From positions 503,798 through 567,797 of the forward strand of contig NZ_JABEKV010000002.1 of NCBI RefSeq assembly GCF_013283645.1: a stretch of 64,000 nucleotides of DNA, read 5' to 3'. The stretch comes from Sinorhizobium psoraleae. GTDB lineage: Bacteria > Pseudomonadota > Alphaproteobacteria > Rhizobiales > Rhizobiaceae. Below are positions 25,482-32,841 of this stretch, in pieces. Under the pieces are notes generated by a model, which did no database searches, was not told the DNA's origin, and saw nothing but the letters and a program-made list of their open reading frames with translations. Numbering within the stretch: position 1 is the first letter of the stretch; the number at the start of each line of letters is the position of its first letter. The translations under genes were made by a program, and so were the position numbers.

Positions 25482-27850
25482 CACTCGGCAAGCGCGCACT
25501 TTTCCTCATCTTCCCTGTGGTGCTTGCGGGCTACTTGCTCGCGGCCTTTTCGGTCCACATCGCCCAGAGCCGATCGATCCGGGCGCTCGAACACGCCAAG
25601 CTGTCGCAAAGGCTCGAACATACAGCCGCGGTGTTTCAAAGTGAGATCCGACGGAGCAGGAGCTTTCTCAACGCTTTGCTGAACGGCAATGCGCTGCGTC
25701 AGTTCGTATCTGAAACGGACCGGACCTATCGCGCCAGCGCACTCGGCGTGCGCCTGCAGGAGAGTGTAAAGTCGCTCTCGGACGATCCGATGGGCTTCGT
25801 CTCATTGATCATTCTGACCTCCAAGCTGGAAACGGAATATTACTTCGAGAACAGTTGGGATCCTTTTGCGGAAGTCGATGAGGCACAGATCGAACTGGCA
25901 AGGAAACTCATCAAGGGCACCAAGCTTACGGATTGGACCTACCTTCACGATGGCGGCGGCCGCCCCAGAATCGTCTACTCCCAGTTCATCGACCCGATCA
26001 CCCTCAGCCGTCCTTTGCCCAGCAACAAGGCGAACGCGCTTCTGATGCAAGTTGCCGTGCAGCCCGATCGGTTCCTCGAAATGCAGACCGCGCTGAAGAA
26101 AGAGTATGGCGCCGACATCGTTCTCCAGCCCTGGCCGCTCGCCGTTACCGACGATCTTTCGGCTAGCGCCCCTATCGGGCCGGCACTCCACGCGACGCTT
26201 ACGATTTCGGACTCACATTTCGAGAGGCAGATGCTGCGCCAAAAGGTGCTGCTTGCGCTTGGCGCCGTGGCCATGGGCCTTTTCTCCATCTGGCTGATCG
26301 TCGTCCTTATCCGGCGCTTCATTACCGAACCGATCGCAACGCTCGACGCCAATGTCATGGCGGTCATGGTCGGCGCGCGCGACGAGATAGCGGATCGGGA
26401 CGAAGCAGGCGAAATCGGGCGCCTGACCCGCAACATCCGGGAATTGCATCGCCAGTCGGTCCATTCGCTGGAACTCGTCCAGCGAAGCTCCTGGACGGAT
26501 ACACTAACCGGCATCAGCAATCGAGGTCACTTCAATACGCTTGCTGCCGGAGTTGTTCAGGAAGCCATCGCATCTGGCGAAAAATGCAGCTTGCTGTTCA
26601 TCGACATCGACAACTTCAAATTCGTCAACGACAAGCATGGTCACGAAGTCGGCGATGAGCTCCTGAAAGCGCTTGCCGCCCGACTTGCAGACCATGTCGG
26701 TGCCATCACCCAAAGACGGGGACAAAGGCCGGCAATCCTCGCCCGCCTGTCGGGCGACGAATTTGCCGTCCTGGTGCGCTCAAGACCGGGCGACGGCACC
26801 GTCAGGGAAATCGCTGGCGCGATTCTCGCGCTGTTCGACGATGGTTTCGAGGTTACCGGCAAGCGCTATCCGGTGACGGCAAGCATCGGCGCAGCGATCT
26901 GTCCGGACGACGCGAGCAATGTCGCCGAACTGATCTCCAACGCCGACGCCGCCATGTATCAGGCCAAGAGCGCGGGCAAGAACCGCTCCAGCCGGTTCTC
27001 CCGCGCGCTCAAAGACAAACGCACCCGATTGCGCCAGATTCAGGAGGAATTGCGGTCCCTGGACCCGGACAAGCAGTTTCACCTGGTCTACATGCCGATC
27101 GTCGACACGAGGGGCCGCGTCACCGGCTGCGAGGCCTTGCTACGCTGGCACTCCCCCGTTCTCGGCAACGTCACCCCGGACGAATTCGTCCCGATTGCGG
27201 AAAGCTCGGGTCTGTTTTCCAAGCTCGACTGGTGGGTCATCAACAAGGCAATGTCCGATTGCCGCCAGCTGAAAGCGCTTTTCGGCCCGGAGACCGTGCT
27301 GGCGATCAATATTTCCTCCGCCGAACTGCACTCGCGGTCGATCAGCGACTATTTCTCGGATTGCGTCGAACGTCATGGACTTCAGCCGCAGTCGATCGAC
27401 ATCGAGCTGACGGAGACGTTCGCGGTCCAGGTCAGCGACCAGTTGCGGCGGAACATAGAGGACCTGCGCCAGAAGGGGTTTCGGCTTTCGATCGATGATT
27501 TTGGCGCCGGCTACACGTCGGTTCAGCAGATCATCGACTATGCCGCGGATACGATCAAACTCGACCGAGCACTCGTTTCAAACCTGACCGCATCGCAATC
27601 CCTGCCGGTCCTCAAGGCCGTCGTCGCCCTGTGCCATGCGAAGGACATGGCGGTAGTCGGCGAAGGCGTGGATAGGCCGGAAAAGCTTGCGATGCTGACC
27701 GCAGCCGGATGCGACCGGTTCCAGGGCTATCTGATCAGCAAACCGCTTTCGCTCGACGATCTCGGAATCTGGGCGCTGACCCGAACAGCGCGACCCGATG
27801 CCGAAGCGGCTGAAGGCGCTGCCGAAGACCGGCGGACGGTCGTCCGCTAG
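25478..27850 (+). CDS. mbaA: Membrane GGDEF-EAL protein (MbaA type)
   Basis: A 790-residue c-di-GMP enzyme starting at GTG 25478 inside the stop of the nspS-like gene. TM1 is ~8-28, a periplasmic sensor domain ~30-255, TM2 ~257-280, then HAMP-like linker, GGDEF (~335-505) and EAL (~520-775). The GGDEF signature is SGDEF (ARLSGDEFAVL) and the upstream I-site RxxD is missing (RPAI), so cyclase activity may be weak and not product-inhibited. The EAL domain keeps GCEALLRW, ELTE, SIDDFGAGYTS, KLD and GEGVD, which predicts active phosphodiesterase. Its periplasmic domain probably docks the binding protein encoded upstream and so adjusts biofilm or motility. The net direction of activity is not predictable. 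Confidence 0.85.
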   Translation: MTLGKRALFLIFPVVLAGYLLAAFSVHIAQSRSIRALEHAKLSQRLEHTAAVFQSEIRRSRSFLNALLNGNALRQFVSETDRTYRASALGVRLQESVKSLSDDPMGFVSLIILTSKLETEYYFENSWDPFAEVDEAQIELARKLIKGTKLTDWTYLHDGGGRPRIVYSQFIDPITLSRPLPSNKANALLMQVAVQPDRFLEMQTALKKEYGADIVLQPWPLAVTDDLSASAPIGPALHATLTISDSHFERQMLRQKVLLALGAVAMGLFSIWLIVVLIRRFITEPIATLDANVMAVMVGARDEIADRDEAGEIGRLTRNIRELHRQSVHSLELVQRSSWTDTLTGISNRGHFNTLAAGVVQEAIASGEKCSLLFIDIDNFKFVNDKHGHEVGDELLKALAARLADHVGAITQRRGQRPAILARLSGDEFAVLVRSRPGDGTVREIAGAILALFDDGFEVTGKRYPVTASIGAAICPDDASNVAELISNADAAMYQAKSAGKNRSSRFSRALKDKRTRLRQIQEELRSLDPDKQFHLVYMPIVDTRGRVTGCEALLRWHSPVLGNVTPDEFVPIAESSGLFSKLDWWVINKAMSDCRQLKALFGPETVLAINISSAELHSRSISDYFSDCVERHGLQPQSIDIELTETFAVQVSDQLRRNIEDLRQKGFRLSIDDFGAGYTSVQQIIDYAADTIKLDRALVSNLTASQSLPVLKAVVALCHAKDMAVVGEGVDRPEKLAMLTAAGCDRFQGYLISKPLSLDDLGIWALTRTARPDAEAAEGAAEDRRTVVR

Positions 27851-27891
27851 ATACGCCATTCCCCTTAATCCGCCGCGGCTGCCGCTTTTTC

Positions 27892-27920
27892 CTTGACCTT
27901 ACCCCGCTTGCCGTCCTAAC
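27892..27920 (+). promoter_or_regulatory. Candidate purD promoter
   Basis: CTTGAC at 27892-27897 and CCTAAC at 27915-27920 are 17 bases apart, close to the S. meliloti sigma-70 pattern CTTGAC-N17-CTATAT; the -10 match is only moderate. The full RIME-like element lies just downstream, so it would be in the purD leader. Confidence 0.35.
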
Positions 27921-27934
27921 CGCAGCGCAGCAAT

Positions 27935-28034
27935 TACAGCGCCGCGCGTCTAATCCAACGCGCAAAAGGTCGCTGTAGAACTTTGAGTTTCTGCATGACT
28001 CCTTAAATCGATCTCGATCTAGGAAATCATGCAG
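27935..28034. repeat. RIME-like mosaic element, complete and inverted
   Basis: Contains the two palindromes of the element at 19734 in opposite orientation: TACAGCGCCGCGCG ... CGCTGTA (27935-27977) then CTGCATGACTCCTTAAATCG ... ATCATGCAG (27991-28034). It ends 21 bases before the purD start and includes the ATG of a spurious longer purD frame (28029). Confidence 0.78.
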
Positions 28035-28055
28035 CAGCTGATGGCGAGGGTGGCA

Positions 28056-29327
28056 ATGAAAGTTCTTCTGATCGGATCGGGCGGACGCGAACACGCGCTT
28101 GCATGGAAAATCGCACAATCGCCGAAACTGACCGCCCTCTATGCCGCGCCGGGCAACCCGGGCATCGCCGAAGAAGCGGCGATCGTCGCACTCGACGTCG
28201 ACAATCAACAGGCCGTGGTTGATTTCTGCCAAAGAACGGCGATCGATTTCGTCGTGATCGGCCCGGAGGCGCCGCTCGTTGCGGGGCTCGCAGACACGCT
28301 CCGCGCCGCGGGCATTCCGGTCTTCGGCCCGTCTGCTGCCGCTGCCCAGCTCGAAGGCTCCAAGGGCTTCACCAAGGATCTCTGCGCGAAATACGGAATT
28401 CCGACCGGCGCCTACAAACGCTTCACTGAAGCGGAGCCGGCGAAGGCCTACGTGCGGGAACAAGGCGCCCCGATCGTCATCAAGGCGGACGGACTTGCCG
28501 CCGGCAAGGGCGTGACCGTCGCGATGACGCTTGACGACGCCCTCGCCGCTGTCGAAGAGTGCTTTGCCGGCGCCTTCGGGTCCGCTGGTGCCGAAGTCGT
28601 CGTCGAGGCCTATCTCGACGGCGAGGAAGCAAGCTTCTTCTGCCTCTGCGACGGCAAGACCGTCCTGCCGCTTGCTTCGGCCCAGGATCACAAGCGCGTC
28701 GGCGACGGTGACACGGGGCCCAACACCGGCGGCATGGGCGCCTATTCTCCAGCACCGGTAATGACTGCCGAAATGGTCGAGCGCACGATGAAGGAGATCA
28801 TCAAGCCGACGATGCGCGGCATGGCCGAAAGCGGTTACCCGTTTACCGGCGTGTTCTTCGCGGGGCTGATGATCACCAAAAACGGCCCGGAACTCATCGA
28901 ATACAACGTCCGCTTCGGCGACCCCGAATGCCAGGTGCTGATGATGCGCTTGAAGAGCGATCCGTTGCCGCTGCTCTACGCCGCGGCGACAGGAACGCTC
29001 GGCGACATGAGCATTGAATGGCGCGACGAGGCGGCGCTGACGGTCGTCATGGCCTCCCGGGGATATCCCGGCGCCTACGAGAAGAACACGCCGATTACTG
29101 CCCTGCCTGACGAATCCGCAACCACCAAGGTGTTTCATGCCGGCACGGCGATAAAGGACGGTCGGTTGGTTGCAACCGGCGGCCGCGTGCTGAACGTCAC
29201 AGCCATGGGCGAAAGCGTCAGCAGCGCCAAGGACGCGGCCTATACGGTCCTGCGTGGTGTGTCATGGGAAAACGGATTCTATCGTCGCGACATCGGCTGG
29301 CGCGCCGTCGCCCGGGAAACCGCCTAG
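28056..29327 (+). CDS. purD: Phosphoribosylamine-glycine ligase (GARS)
   Basis: A 423-residue ATP-grasp enzyme that joins glycine to 5-phosphoribosylamine in purine synthesis. The start ATG 28056 gives [18 protein letters not shown], the invariant N-terminus, with GCGAGGGTGG upstream; the frame open from 28029 starts inside a repeat element. ATP-grasp features follow: [17 protein letters not shown] (~residues 140-156), [20 protein letters not shown] (~210-229), and [14 protein letters not shown] (~283-296). Length is exactly typical. It stands alone after the nspS-mbaA pair. The RIME-like element in its leader could form strong RNA hairpins. Confidence 0.96.
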   Translation: MKVLLIGSGGREHALAWKIAQSPKLTALYAAPGNPGIAEEAAIVALDVDNQQAVVDFCQRTAIDFVVIGPEAPLVAGLADTLRAAGIPVFGPSAAAAQLEGSKGFTKDLCAKYGIPTGAYKRFTEAEPAKAYVREQGAPIVIKADGLAAGKGVTVAMTLDDALAAVEECFAGAFGSAGAEVVVEAYLDGEEASFFCLCDGKTVLPLASAQDHKRVGDGDTGPNTGGMGAYSPAPVMTAEMVERTMKEIIKPTMRGMAESGYPFTGVFFAGLMITKNGPELIEYNVRFGDPECQVLMMRLKSDPLPLLYAAATGTLGDMSIEWRDEAALTVVMASRGYPGAYEKNTPITALPDESATTKVFHAGTAIKDGRLVATGGRVLNVTAMGESVSSAKDAAYTVLRGVSWENGFYRRDIGWRAVARETA

Positions 29328-29375
29328 ACCACGGTGTATCGACCAGAAACATAAACGTGATCGATTCTAATGAGT

Positions 29376-29488
29376 TAGAGCGGGATGCGGAGCGGAAAAC
29401 CGCGCACAGCTCGCCCCGCTCTACTGCACGTTCCTAAAATCGTAGCCACAGCGCCCTTTGCGCGTCTGATAGGACGCGCGGCGCTGTA
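29376..29488. repeat. Composite: type B palindrome abutting a truncated RIME-like element
   Basis: TAGAGCGGG ... CCCCGCTCTA (29376-29423) is a type B element. It is followed at once by a RIME-like copy whose first palindrome is cut short (CTGCACGTTCCTAAAATCG, 29424 on) and whose second is intact (CAGCGCCCTTTGCGCG ... GCGCTGTA, to 29488). The block fills most of the gap between purD and the next gene. Confidence 0.75.
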
Positions 29489-29586
29489 AGCGAAAAGCCT
29501 GCATCGGTCAATTTTTATCGATCCTCCTGACGGGAAGGTAAGGGAAAAGCCATATTGTCGTCCTCGACAGTTTCGAGGAGAATCCA

Positions 29587-30111
29587 ATGCGTTCCCTGCT
29601 CATCTCCGGTGCTTTCGCGCTTCTCGCTGGCACGGCCGCTGCATCCTCAATCGAGGATGTCGTCTCGGGCAAGGCGATGAACTCCAGTGTCGCCGCGGTT
29701 TCCTGCGCGGACTGTCCGCCGCTGCAGCCGAAGAAGAAGTCCTCCTACGTCGTCCCCGAGATCGCTCCGGGCACCGACAAGATCGAACTCAAAGAAATCG
29801 GTGGCGAGGTGAAGCTGGTGCGCACCGAAGCCTGGCTCGGCGGATCACCGGTCGTCTTCGTCAGCAAGGCACCCGAGGAGGTCGTAAGAGCCGCGGCGAT
29901 GAAGGCCGGCGGGTCGGCGATTGCGAGCGCCTCGATGGACGTCGACCTGCGCCAGCCCGCGACGGGTGGCACCATCTCCCCGCAGATCGACGAGACGGCA
30001 AAAACCGCCGCCGTTCATGCGATCTCGCATGCAGAACCCGTTGCAGCATCGATGGCCAAGGGCAACTCACAGGAATTTGATCCAGCCGCATTCGAACTTC
30101 GGCTAGACTAA
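29587..30111 (+). CDS. Secreted HPE1-like conserved rhizobial protein
   Basis: A 174-residue protein with a signal peptide (LLISGAFALLAGTAAA, cleavage near residue 20). The mature part contains AVSCADCPPLQPKKKSSYVV, with a Cys-x-x-Cys pair, and the stretch KLVRTEAWLGGSPVVFVSKA that I recall from a Rhizobiaceae family annotated as plant virulence effector HPE1-like domain. That name comes from a plant pathogen and does not show that this protein is an effector. Predicted location is periplasmic or extracellular. GAGGAG lies upstream of ATG 29587. A strong terminator closes the single-gene unit. Function unknown. Confidence 0.72.
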   Translation: MRSLLISGAFALLAGTAAASSIEDVVSGKAMNSSVAAVSCADCPPLQPKKKSSYVVPEIAPGTDKIELKEIGGEVKLVRTEAWLGGSPVVFVSKAPEEVVRAAAMKAGGSAIASASMDVDLRQPATGGTISPQIDETAKTAAVHAISHAEPVAASMAKGNSQEFDPAAFELRLD

Positions 30112-30190
30112 AACCATATAAATACAGTTCCCTGCCCCGTCCAGCTGACCCCTGACTTCACGGCTGACGGGCATTCGCTGCAATGGCGAG

Positions 30191-30228
30191 AGATTGCGCC
30201 CCTGAGAGAAGCAGGGGCGCAATCTTTT
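30191..30228 (+). terminator. Strong rho-independent terminator
   Basis: AGATTGCGCCCCTG (30191-30204) and CAGGGGCGCAATCT (30212-30225) form a perfect 14-bp stem with the loop AGAGAAG, followed by TTT. It lies 80 bases after the stop of the HPE1-like gene and before the convergent DUF523 gene. Confidence 0.85.
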
Positions 30229-30283
30229 GGGGATATACGCCAGACGCATTCCTCATGCTGCCCTCGCCTATCCTGTCCATGCC

Positions 30284-30769
30284 TCACCCAGCTTTGGCGG
30301 CCAGAAGCTCTATCTCGCTGTCGGAATAAACCTCGATGCCGTTCTGGCGCAGCAGCGCGGCGGTAACACCCATGCCCGGGTGCCGCGCGCCGCTGAAGCG
30401 GCCATCATAGATGAAGCCTGAGCCGCAAGACGGACTGCCGTCGATCAACAGCGCAAACCGACAGCCGGTGTCTAGTGCCAGCGCCAAGGCATTCTCGGCT
30501 GCCTGGACAAATTCGTCCGTCACATCCCGGCCAGTCCTTTCAACCACCCGGGCTTTCCCCGAAAGCACATCGGCACCTACCTGTCCGTGCTCGATCTCCG
30601 CCGGCGGGCGCGGAACCGGCATGCCGGCCGACATCTCGGGACAGATTGTGACAAGCCTGCCCTCCTCACGCCAGCGATCGATCGCCGGATGAGAAAGCGG
30701 CTTCGATGCGCCGTCGTAGCGCACCGCATGGCCCATGAGACAGGCGCTGACGAGGATCTTGGCAGTCAT
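30284..30769 (-). CDS. DUF523 family protein
   Basis: A 161-residue soluble protein of DUF523. Conserved features are the N-terminal ILVSACLMGHAVRYDG, the segment TICPEMSAGMPVPRPPAEIE (~residues 41-60) and LLIDGSPSCGSGFIYDG (~105-122); cysteines in these motifs (C9, C43, C114 or so) are typical and suggest metal or iron-sulfur binding. The family is widespread but its biochemical role is not established to my knowledge. It lies downstream of lysE and the cupin gene on the same strand with a 31-base gap, so it may share their transcript. Confidence 0.85.
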   Translation of the reverse strand: MTAKILVSACLMGHAVRYDGASKPLSHPAIDRWREEGRLVTICPEMSAGMPVPRPPAEIEHGQVGADVLSGKARVVERTGRDVTDEFVQAAENALALALDTGCRFALLIDGSPSCGSGFIYDGRFSGARHPGMGVTAALLRQNGIEVYSDSEIELLAAKAG

Positions 30770-30800
30770 ACCGCTTCATAGACGGTCGCCGCACGTCCTT

Positions 30801-31400
30801 TCAAGTGGCGAGCAATGGCAATGCCACGGAGGCGAGCAGAAGGGCGGCGAAGATCAGGTTGGCGATGCGAGCCTTCCATGGGTCGCGCAGGACCGTTGCG
30901 ATAGCCGCTCCGAAGGAGAGCCAGATCGTGTTAACGGCAACCGCAATGAGAGTGAGCGCGAGAACCTTCGCGATTGCGCCGTCGACGCCCTGATCCAGGT
31001 CGTTCGTGCTGCCGGCGTAAACAGCGCCGATCGCCGCATAGGCTTTGGGATTGGCGATCGCGAGCACAAATCCGCTAAGGAACGAAGGAGTGCCTGAGCC
31101 CTCTTCATGAGCGGCAACCGGCGGCGCAGTGGCGATATGCCACGCGAGATAGATCATATATGCGCCGGCGAGAACCGTCAGCGCCGTCTTCATGCCCGGC
31201 AGCTCGAGGATCAGGGCGGTTACGCCCGCAGCGATCGCGAGGACAACAGCAATTGTACCGATGTTGACGCCTGCGGCGTAATGCGCGCTTCGGCGTATGC
31301 CGTGGGCCGCCCCCATACCTGCGAGACTGAGCGTCGCCGGACCGGGACTGCCCATCAGCGGCAACGCCGCAAGGACCAGGAGAGCGAGATCGCTGGCCAT
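30801..31400 (-). CDS. LysE/RhtB family amino-acid exporter
   Basis: A ~199-residue inner-membrane protein with about six helices. The family signature is near the N-terminus: LPLMGSPGPATLSLAGMGAA, equivalent to the usual TPGPD/N motif. Start is uncertain: ATG 31400 (MASDLALLVLAALP) looks more like family members than ATG 31430, which would overlap the cupin gene by 14 bases; neither has a strong Shine-Dalgarno site. LysE/RhtB proteins export amino acids or related small molecules. Neighbours on the same strand are a cupin gene upstream and, further upstream, an AraC regulator, an arrangement common for this family. Substrate unknown. Confidence 0.85.
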   Translation of the reverse strand: MASDLALLVLAALPLMGSPGPATLSLAGMGAAHGIRRSAHYAAGVNIGTIAVVLAIAAGVTALILELPGMKTALTVLAGAYMIYLAWHIATAPPVAAHEEGSGTPSFLSGFVLAIANPKAYAAIGAVYAGSTNDLDQGVDGAIAKVLALTLIAVAVNTIWLSFGAAIATVLRDPWKARIANLIFAALLLASVALPLLAT

Positions 31401-31416
31401 GGTCGCGCCGCCGATG

Positions 31417-31797
31417 TCAGATCCAGACATCGTTACGAGCCGTGCGCTCGCCGCCCTCGTGGCCGGTGTTCAGAACGCCGCGCGGCTCGATGAGCAACAT
31501 CTTCACTTCGCCTGCCGCAAAGGGTTTGTGCTCGACTCCCTTCGGCACGACGTACATCTCGCCCGGGCCGACGGTCACAGAACCGTCGCGGAAATCGATC
31601 CGAAGCGTGCCGTCCAGCACAATGAACGCCTCGTCCGTTTCCGGATGATCGTGCCAGACGAAATCGCCTTCGATGCGAACGATCTTGACCTGGTAGTCGT
31701 TGATTTCGGCGATCACGCGCGGCTGCCACTGATCGGAAAATCGCGCCAGCTTCTCCTGAAAATTGATCGGCGCATAGGTTCGCTTCGACGCATCCAT
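31417..31797 (-). CDS. Small cupin-domain protein
   Basis: A 126-residue single-domain cupin. The metal-binding motifs are visible: DFVWHDHPETDEAFIVLDG (~residues 51-69; H, H and E ligands) and VGPGEMYVVPKGVEHKPFA (~82-100; final H ligand). Such proteins may be isomerases, dioxygenases or sensors; nothing here decides. ATG 31797 has GGAAGAGG-type sequence upstream. Placed between an AraC regulator gene and a LysE exporter gene on the same strand, it may help in handling or sensing the exported compound. Confidence 0.85.
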   Translation of the reverse strand: MDASKRTYAPINFQEKLARFSDQWQPRVIAEINDYQVKIVRIEGDFVWHDHPETDEAFIVLDGTLRIDFRDGSVTVGPGEMYVVPKGVEHKPFAAGEVKMLLIEPRGVLNTGHEGGERTARNDVWI

Positions 31798-31877
31798 TGC
31801 CTCTTCCTCCTGCCGTTTCGGCTGAGGTTAAGGCCCGTGTGGCAAGCGGTATTGAACGATCGTGCGGAGCGGAATGT

Positions 31878-32744
31878 TTAGCGGGAGACCGGCGTACCCG
31901 CCATCCGCAGCCAGCGTCCCGGCGAAAGACCGAAGGCCTTCTTGAAATGGCGGCTCATATGCGCCTGGTCCGCGAAACCGGCATCCAGCGCGGCCTCTGC
32001 GGGCGATATTCCCCGTCGCAGGTCGGTCTTCACCGCCTCCAGGCGCCGTTGAACGAGATAGCGATAGGGGCTGGTGCCGAACAGACGCCGGAAATCGCGG
32101 TTCAGCCCCCAACGATCCCGGCCACTGATCGCCTCGAGCATATCGAGCGTGACCGTGCCCTCCGGCAAATCGTGGAGGTAGAGCCGCGCGCGTTCGGCTG
32201 AGCGGTAGTCCAGCGCCCGGCCCGGCGGCGAAGTAACGCCGGCTGCCGCTTCGAGCGCATGAGCAAGTTCGAAAAGGCCGTCGTCGAACTCCAGCGCTTC
32301 GATGCGGGCGTCCGTCGCCGGAAGCAGCGCGTGAACCGCCGCAAAGAGCCGCGGATCGGGGGAAATGCCGCCCTTGATGAAGGGCAGCGGACGGCCGCCC
32401 AGAACACTCTGGATAGCCGCCGGCTCGATGTAGATCATGCGATAGCGGAAACCGTCGTCGCTGCCCGCATGGCCATCGTGCAGTTCGTCGGGATGAAGCA
32501 CCATCGTTCGGCCGGGAAGGCTGAAGCGGTCGGCGCCGCGATAGCGGAAGCTCTGGACGCCTGAAAGCGTCTGGCCGATAGCGTAGGTATCGTGCCGGTG
32601 CGGCTCGTAGGCGTGCCCGGCGAAGAACGCCTCGATGCGCTCGAACGGCACCGCGTCTTCGGCAACCGCAATCCAGTCGCCTCGCCGCCCAAGGGTCGGC
32701 GGTTCGATGATGCCTGCGCCTGCGCTCGGTTGGCCGCTCGTCAT
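31878..32744 (-). CDS. AraC family transcriptional regulator
   Basis: A 288-residue regulator. The N-terminal AraC-type cupin domain has GHAYEPHRHDTYAIGQTL (~residues 43-60) and TMVLHPDELHDGHAG (~80-94). The C-terminal HTH pair includes MLEAISGRDRWGLNRDFRRL and AALDAGFADQAHMSRHFKKA followed by FGLSPGRWLRM. This is the type often linked to LysE exporters, and a cupin and lysE gene follow 81 and ~480 bases downstream on the same strand, so they are probable targets. The effector is likely an amino acid or aromatic compound but is unknown. Confidence 0.88.
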   Translation of the reverse strand: MTSGQPSAGAGIIEPPTLGRRGDWIAVAEDAVPFERIEAFFAGHAYEPHRHDTYAIGQTLSGVQSFRYRGADRFSLPGRTMVLHPDELHDGHAGSDDGFRYRMIYIEPAAIQSVLGGRPLPFIKGGISPDPRLFAAVHALLPATDARIEALEFDDGLFELAHALEAAAGVTSPPGRALDYRSAERARLYLHDLPEGTVTLDMLEAISGRDRWGLNRDFRRLFGTSPYRYLVQRRLEAVKTDLRRGISPAEAALDAGFADQAHMSRHFKKAFGLSPGRWLRMAGTPVSR

Positions 32745-32841
32745 GCCCTACGAGATAGGGCAATTGCAGTCGATTGTCGATGCAATGTGGCCGCCGCGCG
32801 CGTGAGGCGGGTAGCGGCGACCACGAGAATGGCGATTCTTG

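Noticed and set aside
28029-28055. Longer purD start (MQQLMARVA)
   Set aside because: Its ATG lies in the RIME-like repeat; the conserved N-terminus [10 protein letters not shown] begins at 28056 with a good ribosome-binding site.
32780-32830. Terminator after glyS
   Set aside because: TGGCCGCCGC and GCGGCGACCA pair with one mismatch, but the loop is long and no T-run follows in either direction.
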